Shown here: positions 1 through 6,833 of the stretch, piece by piece | Position numbering within the stretch: the first letter of the stretch is position 1 | Layout: every line of letters starts with the position of its first letter | NCBI GenBank assembly: GCA_015231515.1 | Contig: JADGBM010000017.1 | Coordinates: 1-36,572, forward strand | From: Desulfobulbaceae bacterium | Lineage (GTDB): Bacteria > Desulfobacterota > Desulfobulbia > Desulfobulbales > VMSU01 | Direction: 5' to 3' | Length of the DNA stretch: 36,572 nt | Made by a program: the position numbers and the translations under genes | The notes under the pieces: generated by a model | Database searches by the model: none | The model's input: the letters and a program-made list of their open reading frames with translations, nothing else | What the model was told of the DNA's origin: nothing

Positions 1-602
1 CAACTGCTCAAGATCAAGGTCTGCCACAGCCGCCCCATTCTACCGTTACCGTCAGCAAAGGGATGAATAAACTCAAACTCGTAATGAAAAACAGAAGAGG
101 CAATCAGGGGATGGTCGTCACTGTTCGCAATCCAGTTTAATAAATCCCGTATCAGTTGAGGGACCATTTCAGCGCTTGGGGCAACATGGATCACCTCACC
201 AGCCTTCTTGATACCGACACTGCCCCGACGAAAGAGACCAGACTTTGCCAATACGCCTTCCATCAGCATCCGGTGGGCTTTCAGCAGGTCTTCTTCGCTT
301 GTCATGTCAAAGTGGTTCAGACTCTCATAAGCCTTGATAGCCCCATGTACCTCAGCAATTTCACGGGCTGAGCCGAGCACTCTTTTACCATCAACAATAT
401 CACTGACCTGCTCCAGGCTTAACGTATTGCCCTCAATGGCCAATGTGCCGGTGATCGTTTTTACCAGGTTGCCTTTACGGAGTTTTGGTGAACCGGGGGC
501 AAGGCCTGCCGCATCAATATAACCAACTGCCTCGCTGATCTCGCTGACCAGCGACAGAATTTGTTTGGTTATGGTAAAGGGTGGTTGGTAATTTTCAGTC
601 AT
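1..602 (-). CDS. Fic family protein (adenylyltransferase type), C-terminus cut by window edge
   Basis: The first 200 residues are visible; the rest lies beyond base 1. Residues about 180-191 read HPFADGNGRMGR, the Fic catalytic motif HxFx(D/E)GNGRxxR. Fic proteins transfer AMP, or sometimes another phosphate-containing group, from a nucleotide to target-protein hydroxyls. Residues 53-58 (TLAIEG) fit the inhibitory-helix motif [S/T]xxxE[G/N]. With the motif N-terminal in the same chain this would be a class II, self-inhibited Fic protein, in which the Glu competes with the ATP gamma-phosphate. The ATG overlaps the stop of an upstream reading frame (ATGA), which suggests translational coupling. 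There is no clear Shine-Dalgarno at this start. The gene sits next to a tRNA gene in what looks like accessory DNA. The target is unknown, and a regulatory or toxin-like role cannot be separated from sequence. The family call is strong; the missing C-terminus may carry an extra winged-helix domain, as in many relatives. Confidence 0.9.
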   Translation of the reverse strand, partial: MTENYQPPFTITKQILSLVSEISEAVGYIDAAGLAPGSPKLRKGNLVKTITGTLAIEGNTLSLEQVSDIVDGKRVLGSAREIAEVHGAIKAYESLNHFDMTSEEDLLKAHRMLMEGVLAKSGLFRRGSVGIKKAGEVIHVAPSAEMVPQLIRDLLNWIANSDDHPLIASSVFHYEFEFIHPFADGNGRMGRLWQTLILSS

Positions 603-709
603 GCAGAGCGTTTACCGTGAGCTATTTCCTTTGACATGCGAGCTATATCCTCTACTGACTCAGCTGCATATTCGCAGGCATCTTTTATCTTGTCAAGGGT
701 TCCTTCTAG
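599..709 (-). pseudogene. Start-less 36-codon tail of a gene upstream of fic
   Basis: The minus strand between a TAG at 712-710 and the TGA at 601-599 reads as 36 sense codons. The product would be charged and helix-like, ending in EIAHGKRSA. The only ATG in frame is 12 codons from the end, with no good ribosome site. The TGA overlaps the ATG of the Fic gene by two bases, a spacing typical of co-translated partners, so this is probably the 3' end of a gene that was once the operon partner of fic. It is cut off next to the tRNA terminator, as if by integration or deletion. I do not recognise the family. It could instead be random open frame, since 36 codons is short. Confidence 0.4.
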
Positions 710-735
710 CTACCCCCGGATTGCAACGAATTTCA

Positions 736-858
736 CCGGACACCACCGGACAACAAAAAACCCGCAAAGCTTAAAGCCATGCGGGTTTTTGTATTGCACC
801 GGACGTTGCCGGATTATGTGCTGGTGGCGATGCAGAGACTTGAACTCCGGACACCACG
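736..858. repeat. 11-bp direct repeat flanking the tRNA 3' half (possible att remnant)
   Basis: CCGGACACCAC occurs at 736-746 and again at 848-858. The second copy lies inside the tRNA gene, at the anticodon-stem/T-arm side. On the tRNA strand the copies read GTGGTGTCCGG. Short direct repeats shared between a tRNA 3' half and flanking DNA are what tyrosine recombinases leave behind. There is no integrase in view, and 11 bp is short for an att core. GC-rich CCGG words recur here, so chance is possible. Confidence 0.3.
755..790 (-). terminator. Intrinsic terminator downstream of tRNA-Met
   Basis: The arms are AAAACCCGCA (757-766) and TGCGGGTTTT (780-789), with a 13-base loop. On the minus strand the hairpin is followed by a T-run (complement of the A-run at 755-760). 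It lies about 32 bases past the tRNA CCA end and would end that transcript. A/T runs on both sides mean it could also work from the other direction. Confidence 0.75.
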
Positions 859-898
859 GATATGAGCCGTGCGCTCTAACCAGCTGAGCTACATCGCC
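822..898 (-). tRNA. tRNA-Met (anticodon CAU), elongator type
   Basis: The minus strand gives a full 77-nt cloverleaf. The acceptor is GGCGATG paired with CATCGCC, and the D arm is of the GCTCAGCTGGTTAGAGC type. The anticodon stem is CACGG/CCGTG with loop CTCATAT, so the anticodon is CAT. The T arm carries GTTCAAGTC and the CCA end is encoded. The first pair is G-C, unlike initiator tRNA, and the CTCATATCCG loop region resembles elongator tRNA-Met of other deltaproteobacteria. A tRNA-Ile2 with lysidine-modified CAU is the alternative. A spurious protein reading frame covers the same bases. Confidence 0.93.
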
Positions 899-989
899 AT
901 AATTCACGAGGGAAGAGGACAACTCCTCCCTTCGAGAAGAAACCCATATAACACATTTGAAATATAAAAAAAAGACCTTCTAGAATTTT

Positions 990-1028
990 TAAAATAAAAA
1001 AAGGCAGGGCCACGGCTGACCCTGCCTT
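990..1028 (-). terminator. Intrinsic terminator of the candidate small RNA
   Basis: AAGGCAGGG (1001-1009) pairs perfectly with CCCTGCCTT (1020-1028) around a 10-base loop. On the minus strand it is followed by a seven-T run (complement of 994-1000; ten bases broken once, TTTTTTTATTTT). The octaheme gene upstream has its own terminator at 1281-1316, so this one must serve a separate transcript between the two. Confidence 0.85.
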
Positions 1029-1091
1029 ATCCAAGGAGGAGAGTTAAAAGAGTACAGAAATAAACATCAAAGCATTCTGTGCAATTTGATT
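993..1091 (-). ncRNA. Candidate sigma-54-dependent small RNA (about 95-100 nt)
   Basis: A near-perfect sigma-54 promoter (1101-1117) points into about 100 nt of non-coding sequence that ends in a strong intrinsic terminator. Only trivial reading frames lie between (9 and 7 codons, without ribosome sites). Just before the terminator the RNA would contain CUCUCCUCCUUGG (complement of 1031-1043), a long anti-Shine-Dalgarno stretch left unpaired by the terminator hairpin. Such C/U-rich tracts are typical of RNAs that block ribosome sites or titrate translational regulators. The promoter-terminator pairing is visible in the sequence. The RNA itself and its regulatory role are inference. Confidence 0.6.
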
Positions 1092-1100
1092 AACATGTAA

Positions 1101-1117
1101 AGCAATCGACGTGCCAA
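1101..1117 (-). promoter_or_regulatory. Sigma-54 promoter for the candidate small RNA
   Basis: On the minus strand TTGGCACGTCGATTGCT matches TGGCAC-N5-TTGC exactly, with GG and GC separated by 10 bases (GG at 1115-1114, GC at 1103-1102). The start would be near 1090. No protein gene begins downstream. Sigma-54 promoters need an AAA+ activator, and none is encoded in this window. Confidence 0.75.
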
Positions 1118-1280
1118 CAACAGGACGATCCAGTCAAACCCTTTAAAATCAAGCTGTTACACAACAAAAGCATTCTCCATCTTTATTTCGATGATGCACA
1201 GACACCCAACTTTGAGGGTATTTTTACCCAGCCAAGGTTATACTCACCCATTTCGAACTCAAAACGATATAACCAACTGT

Positions 1281-1316
1281 AAAAAAAAAGCCGCCACTTG
1301 CGTGACGGCTTTTTTC
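1281..1316 (-). terminator. Intrinsic terminator after the octaheme cytochrome gene
   Basis: AAGCCGCCAC (1288-1297) and GTGACGGCTT (1302-1311) form a 10-bp stem with one mismatch and a 4-base loop. The T-run on the minus strand comes from the A-run at 1281-1289. It lies 22 bases past the stop codon of the minus-strand gene. A T-run also follows on the plus strand. Confidence 0.85.
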
Positions 1317-1337
1317 ATCACACTTCAGTGAACATAT

Positions 1338-2672
1338 CTACTCTACTTTTTGATCGTAGCGCTCTTGATAATATTTTTTCATCGCCTCAACTTTTTGAGG
1401 ATCAAACCCTTCAATAAACCAGACGTGGCGCGGATCACTCTTTATATACTTCGTGAGTATCTCTTCATAGACTTCAGGCTTTCCAGCCTTCTCGCTGGCC
1501 TCTTTTGCCTCCGGCAGCAACTCTGTATAGAAATGCTTTGCCACTTCATAAATACCGTGCCACCAGGCATAGTCAGGACCAGACATTGCGGCGCCGTGGC
1601 GGGCTCTTCTTCCTTCATGGTGCCACAACTCCCAATAAATCCAGTCGATCTTATCATCAAAGTTACTCTTCGAAATGACACCTTTTTCCATGAGCAGACT
1701 GCGTATCTCTTGGGCTGGAACAGCAAATTTACTGTTATACAGATCCACAAACTGATCCAGCTGACTATAGAACCCCGAAACAAAGGCCGGACCATGGCAC
1801 GATTGGCATACATCAGTCATGTTGCCCAGTTTCTTTTGCCAGTTATCAGTTCGTTTGGACACTGGAGCCCGCAGATCCCACGCCAGTCTCTCACCCACGT
1901 CGTGGGTAACCGGGAGATTTGCCGTTGCGCCCATGTGGCAGGTTGTGCAGGTTGGGGCATCATAATAATCCTGACCAGGCACCCACTTCGGATTGTCCAT
2001 GTTCAGCTCGTCTTCGTAGGCACGATATAAAATTCCATGCTTCGACTCTTCGTATACCTCTTTTTGTGGGTGATCAGGGCCAAGATGACATTTACCGCAA
2101 ACTTCCGGCTTGCGGGCCTGTGCCTTACTGAATCGATGCCGGGTATGACAGGCAGAACATGTTCCCTTTGATCCATCAGGATTGACGCGACCAATACCGG
2201 TATTAGGCCAGGTGGCAGGATCCAAAGTTCCATCTGCGTTTGTCTTAACAATTGAACCATGGCACTGGCGACAACCAACTGCAACAGCCGGTTCACCACC
2301 AATTGTTTGGCCCAAAAGCCCATCCTGAGTATTTAATATATCGCCAGCCTTAGCATGATGGCTTGCCTCCTGCTCAGCTGTTTCCTTGGGATGGCATTTA
2401 CCACAATCTCGAGGAGAAACAATGGAAGCCACAAAAAAACCGTTATGATCCATTGCATCGGGCTCTCCCTTCTGGGCGCCATGGCATTCATAACAACCGA
2501 CGCCAGCATTCCAATGGCTGCTTGACTGCCATTGATCAACCAGGCCTGGCATCATCTCCGTATGGCAATCAAGACATTTCTGCGTTTCAGCAGAAACTTT
2601 GGCTTGGGCGTCCATTGCTATGCCACTGGACAATAAAGCCACACCTAAAAAAACTCTCCACGCAGTTCGCAT
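1338..2672 (-). CDS. Octaheme c-type cytochrome, hydroxylamine oxidoreductase (HAO) family
   Basis: A 444-residue exported cytochrome. The signal peptide MRTAWRVFLGVALLSSGIAM is cleaved near AQA, before KVSAETQ. Eight CXXCH motifs follow: CLDCH, CYECH, CGKCH, CRQCH, CSACH, CGKCH, CTTCH and CQSCH. The C-terminal third is heme-free and helical, with a YAWWHGIYEVAKHFY segment typical of the HAO fold. I chose the second ATG because GGGAGGAAG lies just before it; an ATG five codons earlier has no such site. In HAO a tyrosine cross-linked to heme 4 favours oxidation, and relatives lacking it reduce nitrite or hydroxylamine. I cannot tell which form this is without alignment. The gene is divergent from hcp, so a periplasmic role in nitrite, NO or hydroxylamine turnover is the best inference. 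Its promoter may use the TTGACC at 2797-2792, but the spacing is poor. Confidence 0.9.
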   Translation of the reverse strand: MRTAWRVFLGVALLSSGIAMDAQAKVSAETQKCLDCHTEMMPGLVDQWQSSSHWNAGVGCYECHGAQKGEPDAMDHNGFFVASIVSPRDCGKCHPKETAEQEASHHAKAGDILNTQDGLLGQTIGGEPAVAVGCRQCHGSIVKTNADGTLDPATWPNTGIGRVNPDGSKGTCSACHTRHRFSKAQARKPEVCGKCHLGPDHPQKEVYEESKHGILYRAYEDELNMDNPKWVPGQDYYDAPTCTTCHMGATANLPVTHDVGERLAWDLRAPVSKRTDNWQKKLGNMTDVCQSCHGPAFVSGFYSQLDQFVDLYNSKFAVPAQEIRSLLMEKGVISKSNFDDKIDWIYWELWHHEGRRARHGAAMSGPDYAWWHGIYEVAKHFYTELLPEAKEASEKAGKPEVYEEILTKYIKSDPRHVWFIEGFDPQKVEAMKKYYQERYDQKVE

Positions 2673-2835
2673 TGTTCTTCCTCCCATTTCTGTTTTTAAT
2701 TTGCTTTCCTACAACCTTTGACCATACAATTAATTTAGCCAGTTTCTTTAGCACAAAGAGAAATTCTATCACGATGTTCACCTGTTGGGTCAAGCACTTT
2801 ATTCAAGCAATTAAAAATTAAAAAATTTTTTCAGT

Positions 2836-2885
2836 CTTGACCTAAGTCAAGGATCAGGCTGGCCTTCCCGTGTATAGTTTAATTG
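2836..2885 (+). promoter_or_regulatory. HcpR-type operator and hcp promoter
   Basis: CTTGACCTAAGTCAAG (2836-2851) is a perfect inverted repeat. It fits TTGAC-N4-GTCAA, the site reported for the Crp/Fnr-family regulator HcpR upstream of hcp in Desulfovibrio-like bacteria. A -10 box TATAGT lies at 2873-2878, putting the start near 2885. The operator centre (2843.5) is then about 41.5 bases upstream, the class II activator position, and there is no good -35 box. HcpR senses NO through heme. The hcpR gene is not in this window. Confidence 0.75.
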
Positions 2886-2985
2886 AACCTGCCGGAAAAA
2901 CCGTCATAGGAGCGCGGCAAAAGACCCATAGTCGTGCTCACATAAATAATTTTTTAATTGCACCATAACCCCAAAGGAGAAAATC

Positions 2986-4614
2986 ATGAATTGTAATCAA
3001 TGTGAACAAACAGCAAAAGGAACGGCATGCACCACAATCGGTGTCTGCGGAAAGTCAAACTCAACAGCTGCCTTACAGGATCTGCTTATTTACGCATCCC
3101 AAGGTATAGGTATTTATGCCACAGCGGGAAGGAAGGCTGGTGTCATCGACGCGCAGGTTAATAAATTTACCTGCGAAGCTATTTTTTCGACCCTGACCAA
3201 TGTAGACTTTGACGACGCACGCCTCACAGCACTTATTACTACAGCCATTACGCTCCGGGATGCGCTTAAGGCTAAAGTTGCCGCGGCCGGTGGCGATGTT
3301 TCCAGCACTGACGATGCTGCAACCTTTACACTTCCCACAACCGAGGCGGACATGATCAGTAAAGGGGAATCTGCCAACCTGCCTTCAAATAAGATTGAGA
3401 ATGCGGATATCTTGTCACTCAAGGAAATTCTTCTTTATGGACTTAAAGGGCTAGCTGCGTACACTGATCATGCCAGAATTATGGGCCAAGAAGATGACAC
3501 CGTTTACGCCTTTATCCATGAAGGGCTTGCCTCGCTTTCACGAACAGATATCGACCTGAATGGCTGGGTTGGCCTTGTCCTGAAATGCGGCGAAGTTAAC
3601 TTACGGGCAATGGAGCTTCTCGATGCTGGTAATACCGGCACCTACGGTCACCCTGTACCTACCGAGATTCCACTGGGCGCCAAAAAAGGTAAAGCCATTC
3701 TGGTTTCAGGACACGACTTAAAAGATCTTAACAACATCCTCCTCCAGACCAAAGGCAAAGGCATCAACGTTTATACCCATGGTGAGATGCTGCCCACCCA
3801 CGCCTACCCTGAGCTGAAGAAGCACGATCATTTTTACGGCCATTATGGTACTGCCTGGCAGAATCAGGCTAAAGAGTTCGCAGAGTTTCCTGGCGCAATT
3901 GTTATGACCACAAACTGCATTCAGAAACCCAAAGACAGCTATGTAGATAACATCTTTACAACAGGCATGGTGGCATGGCCAGGAGTAAAGCATCTTGGCG
4001 ATAAAGATTTCTCTCCGGCAATCAACCGGGCCCTTTCAATGGCTGGATTTACTGAGGACACCGACAAAGGTACCGTCATGGCTGGTTTTGGGCGTAACAC
4101 CGTATTATCGGTTGCCGACAAAGTAATCGCCGGCGTTAAAAACAAAGATATCCGCCATTTCTTCCTGGTTGGTGGTTGCGATGGAGCAAAGCCTGGCCGA
4201 AACTACTACACCGAATTTGTTGAGCAGGTGCCTTCAGACTGCATGATTTTGACCCTGGCCTGTGGCAAGTTCCGTTTCTTTGACAAAAAACTTGGTGATA
4301 TCGGCGGCATTCCTCGCCTGCTCGACGTTGGGCAGTGTAATGACGCCTACTCGGCCATTCAAATTGCCTCTGCCTTAGCCGGCGCCTTTGATTGCGGCGT
4401 TAACGATCTGCCCCTTTCATTCGTTCTTTCATGGTACGAACAAAAGGCTGTAGTAATTCTGCTGACGCTTTTTTATCTCGGAATCAAAGATATCCGACTC
4501 GGACCCAGTCTTCCAGCTTTCGTTACTCCAAACGTCCTGAACGTACTGGTTGAGAACTTTAACATCATGCCTATCACCACCCCGGAAGCTGATTTAGCTG
4601 CCATGCTAGGTTAA
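2986..4614 (+). CDS. hcp: Hybrid cluster protein (hydroxylamine reductase / NO reductase)
   Basis: A 542-residue cytoplasmic Fe-S protein. The N-terminal cysteines C3-x2-C6-x8-C15-x5-C21 are the class I pattern of strict anaerobes and hold the cubane cluster. The hybrid cluster ligands are all in order: His about 243, Glu 267 (YTHGEMLP), Cys 311 (TTNCIQK), Cys 398 (GGCDGAKPGR), Cys 426 (LACGKFRF), Cys 451 (GQCNDAYS), Glu 485 and Lys 487 (WYEQKAV). Hcp reduces hydroxylamine in vitro and is thought to remove NO in vivo. The start has a good AAAGGAG site. It is the first gene of a three-gene run with a zinc-ribbon protein and a ferredoxin, under the HcpR-type promoter. Length and motifs are complete. 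Confidence 0.97.
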   Translation: MNCNQCEQTAKGTACTTIGVCGKSNSTAALQDLLIYASQGIGIYATAGRKAGVIDAQVNKFTCEAIFSTLTNVDFDDARLTALITTAITLRDALKAKVAAAGGDVSSTDDAATFTLPTTEADMISKGESANLPSNKIENADILSLKEILLYGLKGLAAYTDHARIMGQEDDTVYAFIHEGLASLSRTDIDLNGWVGLVLKCGEVNLRAMELLDAGNTGTYGHPVPTEIPLGAKKGKAILVSGHDLKDLNNILLQTKGKGINVYTHGEMLPTHAYPELKKHDHFYGHYGTAWQNQAKEFAEFPGAIVMTTNCIQKPKDSYVDNIFTTGMVAWPGVKHLGDKDFSPAINRALSMAGFTEDTDKGTVMAGFGRNTVLSVADKVIAGVKNKDIRHFFLVGGCDGAKPGRNYYTEFVEQVPSDCMILTLACGKFRFFDKKLGDIGGIPRLLDVGQCNDAYSAIQIASALAGAFDCGVNDLPLSFVLSWYEQKAVVILLTLFYLGIKDIRLGPSLPAFVTPNVLNVLVENFNIMPITTPEADLAAMLG

Positions 4615-4635
4615 TTTGTAACTCGGAGACATACT

Positions 4636-5319
4636 ATGCAATGCCCAGGTCAAGACAGTCGCTATTGGGACAATGAGGCAATTTTTGAGGCAAATTGTTC
4701 TAAATGCGGAACTATAGTCGAGTTCTTCAAGGATGATAATAAGCGAAAATGCAGGCAATGCGGGAATGAGATGCTCAATCCCAAGATTGACTTCGGCTGC
4801 GCATCTTATTGCCCCTATGCAGAGCAATGCCTGGGCAGTCTGCCTCCGGAGATGATCGCTAAAAAACAGGAGCTGCTTATCGATCGTGTTGCCATTGAGT
4901 CAAAAAAGATGCTGGCTCAAGATTTTGCCAAAATTTCTTTAATGACCAAGGCAGCCCGATTTGCGAATACAATTATCAAAACAGAAGACGCGGCAAACAA
5001 GGCGGTTGTGATGATTGCAACCTATTTTCTGCCTTTTGCGACGACTCTCACTGAGGCAGAAAGTAAGGCCACCGCAATTGAACAGATCCGTTCCAGGCTT
5101 ACCTCGCTAGGTGCCAACCCCGGAATTGTTGACGAAGTCTGTACAATTCTCAGCGATCCACTGAAGGTTGCCAGCGACGGTAACATTAACCACTGCATTG
5201 TTCACGATAGCCTTATTCTCTCGCATATTGCCAGCAACCCTGAGGGAACAAACCGGCCCGCTTTGCTGACGAAAAGTGCCCAGGAACAGGCAAAACAACT
5301 CACCCAAAACGCGCCATAA
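4636..5319 (+). CDS. Zinc-ribbon, HD-like (phosphohydrolase-annotated) protein of the hcp operon
   Basis: 227 residues, 21 bases after hcp, with a CGGAG site before the ATG. The first 70 residues are cysteine-rich: CSKCG and CRQCG make a zinc ribbon or rubredoxin-like knuckle. A second cluster, CASYCPYAEQC, looks able to bind Fe-S or zinc. The rest is helical and resembles the HD-type 'phosphohydrolase' proteins that accompany hcp in Desulfovibrio-like genomes. I see no complete His-Asp metal motif, only a VHDS near residue 190, so hydrolase activity is doubtful. Its place between hcp and the ferredoxin suggests a part in assembling or feeding electrons to Hcp. The function is unknown. Confidence 0.7.
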   Translation: MQCPGQDSRYWDNEAIFEANCSKCGTIVEFFKDDNKRKCRQCGNEMLNPKIDFGCASYCPYAEQCLGSLPPEMIAKKQELLIDRVAIESKKMLAQDFAKISLMTKAARFANTIIKTEDAANKAVVMIATYFLPFATTLTEAESKATAIEQIRSRLTSLGANPGIVDEVCTILSDPLKVASDGNINHCIVHDSLILSHIASNPEGTNRPALLTKSAQEQAKQLTQNAP

Positions 5320-5378
5320 GCCTAGACTTCGAAGTGAGTTCTAAGGCATTAAAGTTCATAAGTTATGAGGTCAAAAAA

Positions 5379-6128
5379 ATGAAAGTATTACGAAAGATAA
5401 TTGAAATCGATGAAGATCTTTGTACCGGATGCGGCCAGTGCATTGTAGACTGCGCTGAAAGTGCCCTTGAGATTATCAATGGCAAAGCAAAAATTGTTGC
5501 CGATAAATACTGTGATGGCTTGGGCGCCTGTATGGCGGGATGCCCAACCGGGGCCCTAACCATTGTTGAGCGCGAAGCGGATGACTTTGACGAAGAGGCT
5601 GTCGAAGAACTTATTCAGAGTAAAAAAGCGACTGAAGCACCGAAAACTTCTGCATGTGGATGCCCATCAGCCCAGATACAAAACTTTAAGCCCCTTGGCC
5701 AGACTCCTTGCCAGCAGGCGAACCAGCCAAAGGTGCAAGCAAACTCAGACTCGGCCCTCAGCCACTGGCCGGTTCAGATCCGTCTCGTACCACCCAGTGC
5801 ACCTTTTCTGCAAAATGCCGATTTGCTGATTGCCGCAGATTGCGCGCCAATCGCTTATGCTGGATTTCATCAGGATCTCCTGCAAGGACGCGTTGTGCTC
5901 ATGGGCTGCCCCAAATTTGACGACGGTGAGTCCTATGTGCAAAAATTTACGGAGATTTTTTCTCAGGTAGCAGTAAAATCAGCAACCGTTGCCATTATGG
6001 AAGTACCGTGCTGCCAGACAATGCGACACATTGTCCAAAAAGCACTAACCAATTCCGGGAAATCTATTGCTGTTGATGTTGTGACCATCAGCACACAGGG
6101 CAGCGTTATCAAACGGGAGAAGCTCTAA
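5379..6128 (+). CDS. Hcp-associated ferredoxin, 4Fe-4S
   Basis: 249 residues. Residues about 14-24 carry CTGCGQCIVDC, a classical 4Fe-4S motif. A second motif, CDGLGACMAGCPTGAL, has a longer first spacing. A conserved-looking cysteine patch, SACGCPSAQ, follows at about 90. The C-terminal half, with MGCPKFDDGE and EVPCCQTMR, resembles the ferredoxin proteins found beside hcp in anaerobes. The ATG at 5379 has GAGGT before it; an upstream in-frame GTG would add 15 unlikely residues. It probably gives electrons to Hcp, as Hcr does in Escherichia coli. No clear terminator follows, so the transcript may run on past 6128. Confidence 0.85.
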   Translation: MKVLRKIIEIDEDLCTGCGQCIVDCAESALEIINGKAKIVADKYCDGLGACMAGCPTGALTIVEREADDFDEEAVEELIQSKKATEAPKTSACGCPSAQIQNFKPLGQTPCQQANQPKVQANSDSALSHWPVQIRLVPPSAPFLQNADLLIAADCAPIAYAGFHQDLLQGRVVLMGCPKFDDGESYVQKFTEIFSQVAVKSATVAIMEVPCCQTMRHIVQKALTNSGKSIAVDVVTISTQGSVIKREKL

Positions 6129-6245
6129 GTTTGTGTGATTAGTGACCGTTAAGCATTTTCTCTTTGATCTCTCGATGTTTTCCGGTAGAATGAAGGTCAT
6201 CATTAGAATCAATCAGTACGGAGCCATTCAATAGAGGTTGAGAGT

Positions 6246-6323
6246 ATGCTAGCAGAACGAGTTGCCGAATGGACAAAACAGTGGGAAGAACAAGGGATTC
6301 AGAAAGGGATTCAGAAGGGTTAA
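6246..6323 (+). pseudogene. C-terminal remnant of a Rpn/PD-(D/E)XK nuclease-family transposase
   Basis: A 25-codon frame reads MLAERVAEWTKQW, then EEQGIQKGIQKG and stop. This resembles the C-terminal tail of recombination-promoting nuclease (Rpn, transposase_31) proteins, which typically end in an ERV.EW..QW..QG.Q.G tail. The frame stays open upstream only to a TAG about 14 codons earlier, and no nuclease core can be found. It is therefore a decayed fragment, part of an accessory patch between 6130 and 6500. The assignment rests on a short tail. Confidence 0.5.
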
Positions 6324-6497
6324 AGGTCAAGTCCGCTTGGCTTTAGCATAATTGTTGTGTTTCGCCAAGTACAACTCAACTACAACTACGCGCAGTGTCA
6401 CCCCCAACCGACGGTAATCCGTCGCATGCTATCACCGCCAAGCAACAAAACAGGCCAGGCAAAACCATAACTAATTGACATAAAAGGAAAATTGCTA
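6324..6497. other. Non-coding stretch with one small hairpin
   Basis: No gene is supported here. The only structure I see is CGACGG (6409-6414) with CCGTCG (6419-6424), a 6-bp stem with a 4-base loop. It lacks a T-run, so it is not a convincing terminator. Confidence 0.4.
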
Positions 6498-6515
6498 TTG
6501 GCACACCAATTGCTT
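6498..6515 (+). promoter_or_regulatory. Sigma-54 promoter before a small exported protein
   Basis: TTGGCACACCAATTGCTT fits TGGCAC-N5-TTGC perfectly, with GG at 6500-6501 and GC at 6512-6513 (10 bases between). Transcription would start near 6525, about 50 bases before the ATG at 6574. It could also carry on into the ribonuclease D gene. Confidence 0.7.
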
Positions 6516-6573
6516 TGTGTTAGATGCACCAAATCTTATAACTTCAAAAAAAACAGAGCAAATCAAAACCATC

Positions 6574-6780
6574 ATGACAAAATTAGCACTCATCCTCGCC
6601 CTACTAGTTACTCCATTACTTGCATTCATCAGCGAAGGTTTCACACCAGACAAAACAGGCTTCCCCTTTCTTGCTGAAGACGAGATAGTGTCGCTATCAC
6701 CTTCAATTACCCACAACAACAGCACCCTTTTAATGGGTACTCAAACCAAACATACCCTTCTAGAAACTCGCGCCCAATGA
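6574..6780 (+). CDS. Small hypothetical exported or membrane-anchored protein
   Basis: 68 residues. It begins MTKLALILALLVTPLLAFIS, a strongly hydrophobic signal or anchor, then a polar tail rich in Ser, Thr and Asn with no cysteines. Frame extensions upstream lack a better start. The ribosome site is weak (only AGAGCA nearby). The main support is the near-perfect sigma-54 promoter 50 bases upstream and the signal-like N-terminus. I do not recognise a family. It might be a small envelope or stress protein, or a chance frame. Confidence 0.4.
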   Translation: MTKLALILALLVTPLLAFISEGFTPDKTGFPFLAEDEIVSLSPSITHNNSTLLMGTQTKHTLLETRAQ

Positions 6781-6833
6781 GTTGATTCATATTGCCAGTT
6801 CATACTTTTTAACCTCCCCCACATAAGGATCGC

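Noticed and set aside
710-922. 70-residue minus-strand frame over the tRNA
   Set aside because: It is a translation of the tRNA-Met gene and its terminator, a well-known type of false protein.
1350-2030. 226-residue plus-strand frame within the octaheme gene
   Set aside because: The opposite strand encodes eight ordered heme motifs and a signal peptide; this frame has no start signal or recognisable motif.
6139-6330. 63-residue minus-strand frame opposite the transposase remnant
   Set aside because: No ribosome site and no family; better explained as the reverse of a decayed gene end.
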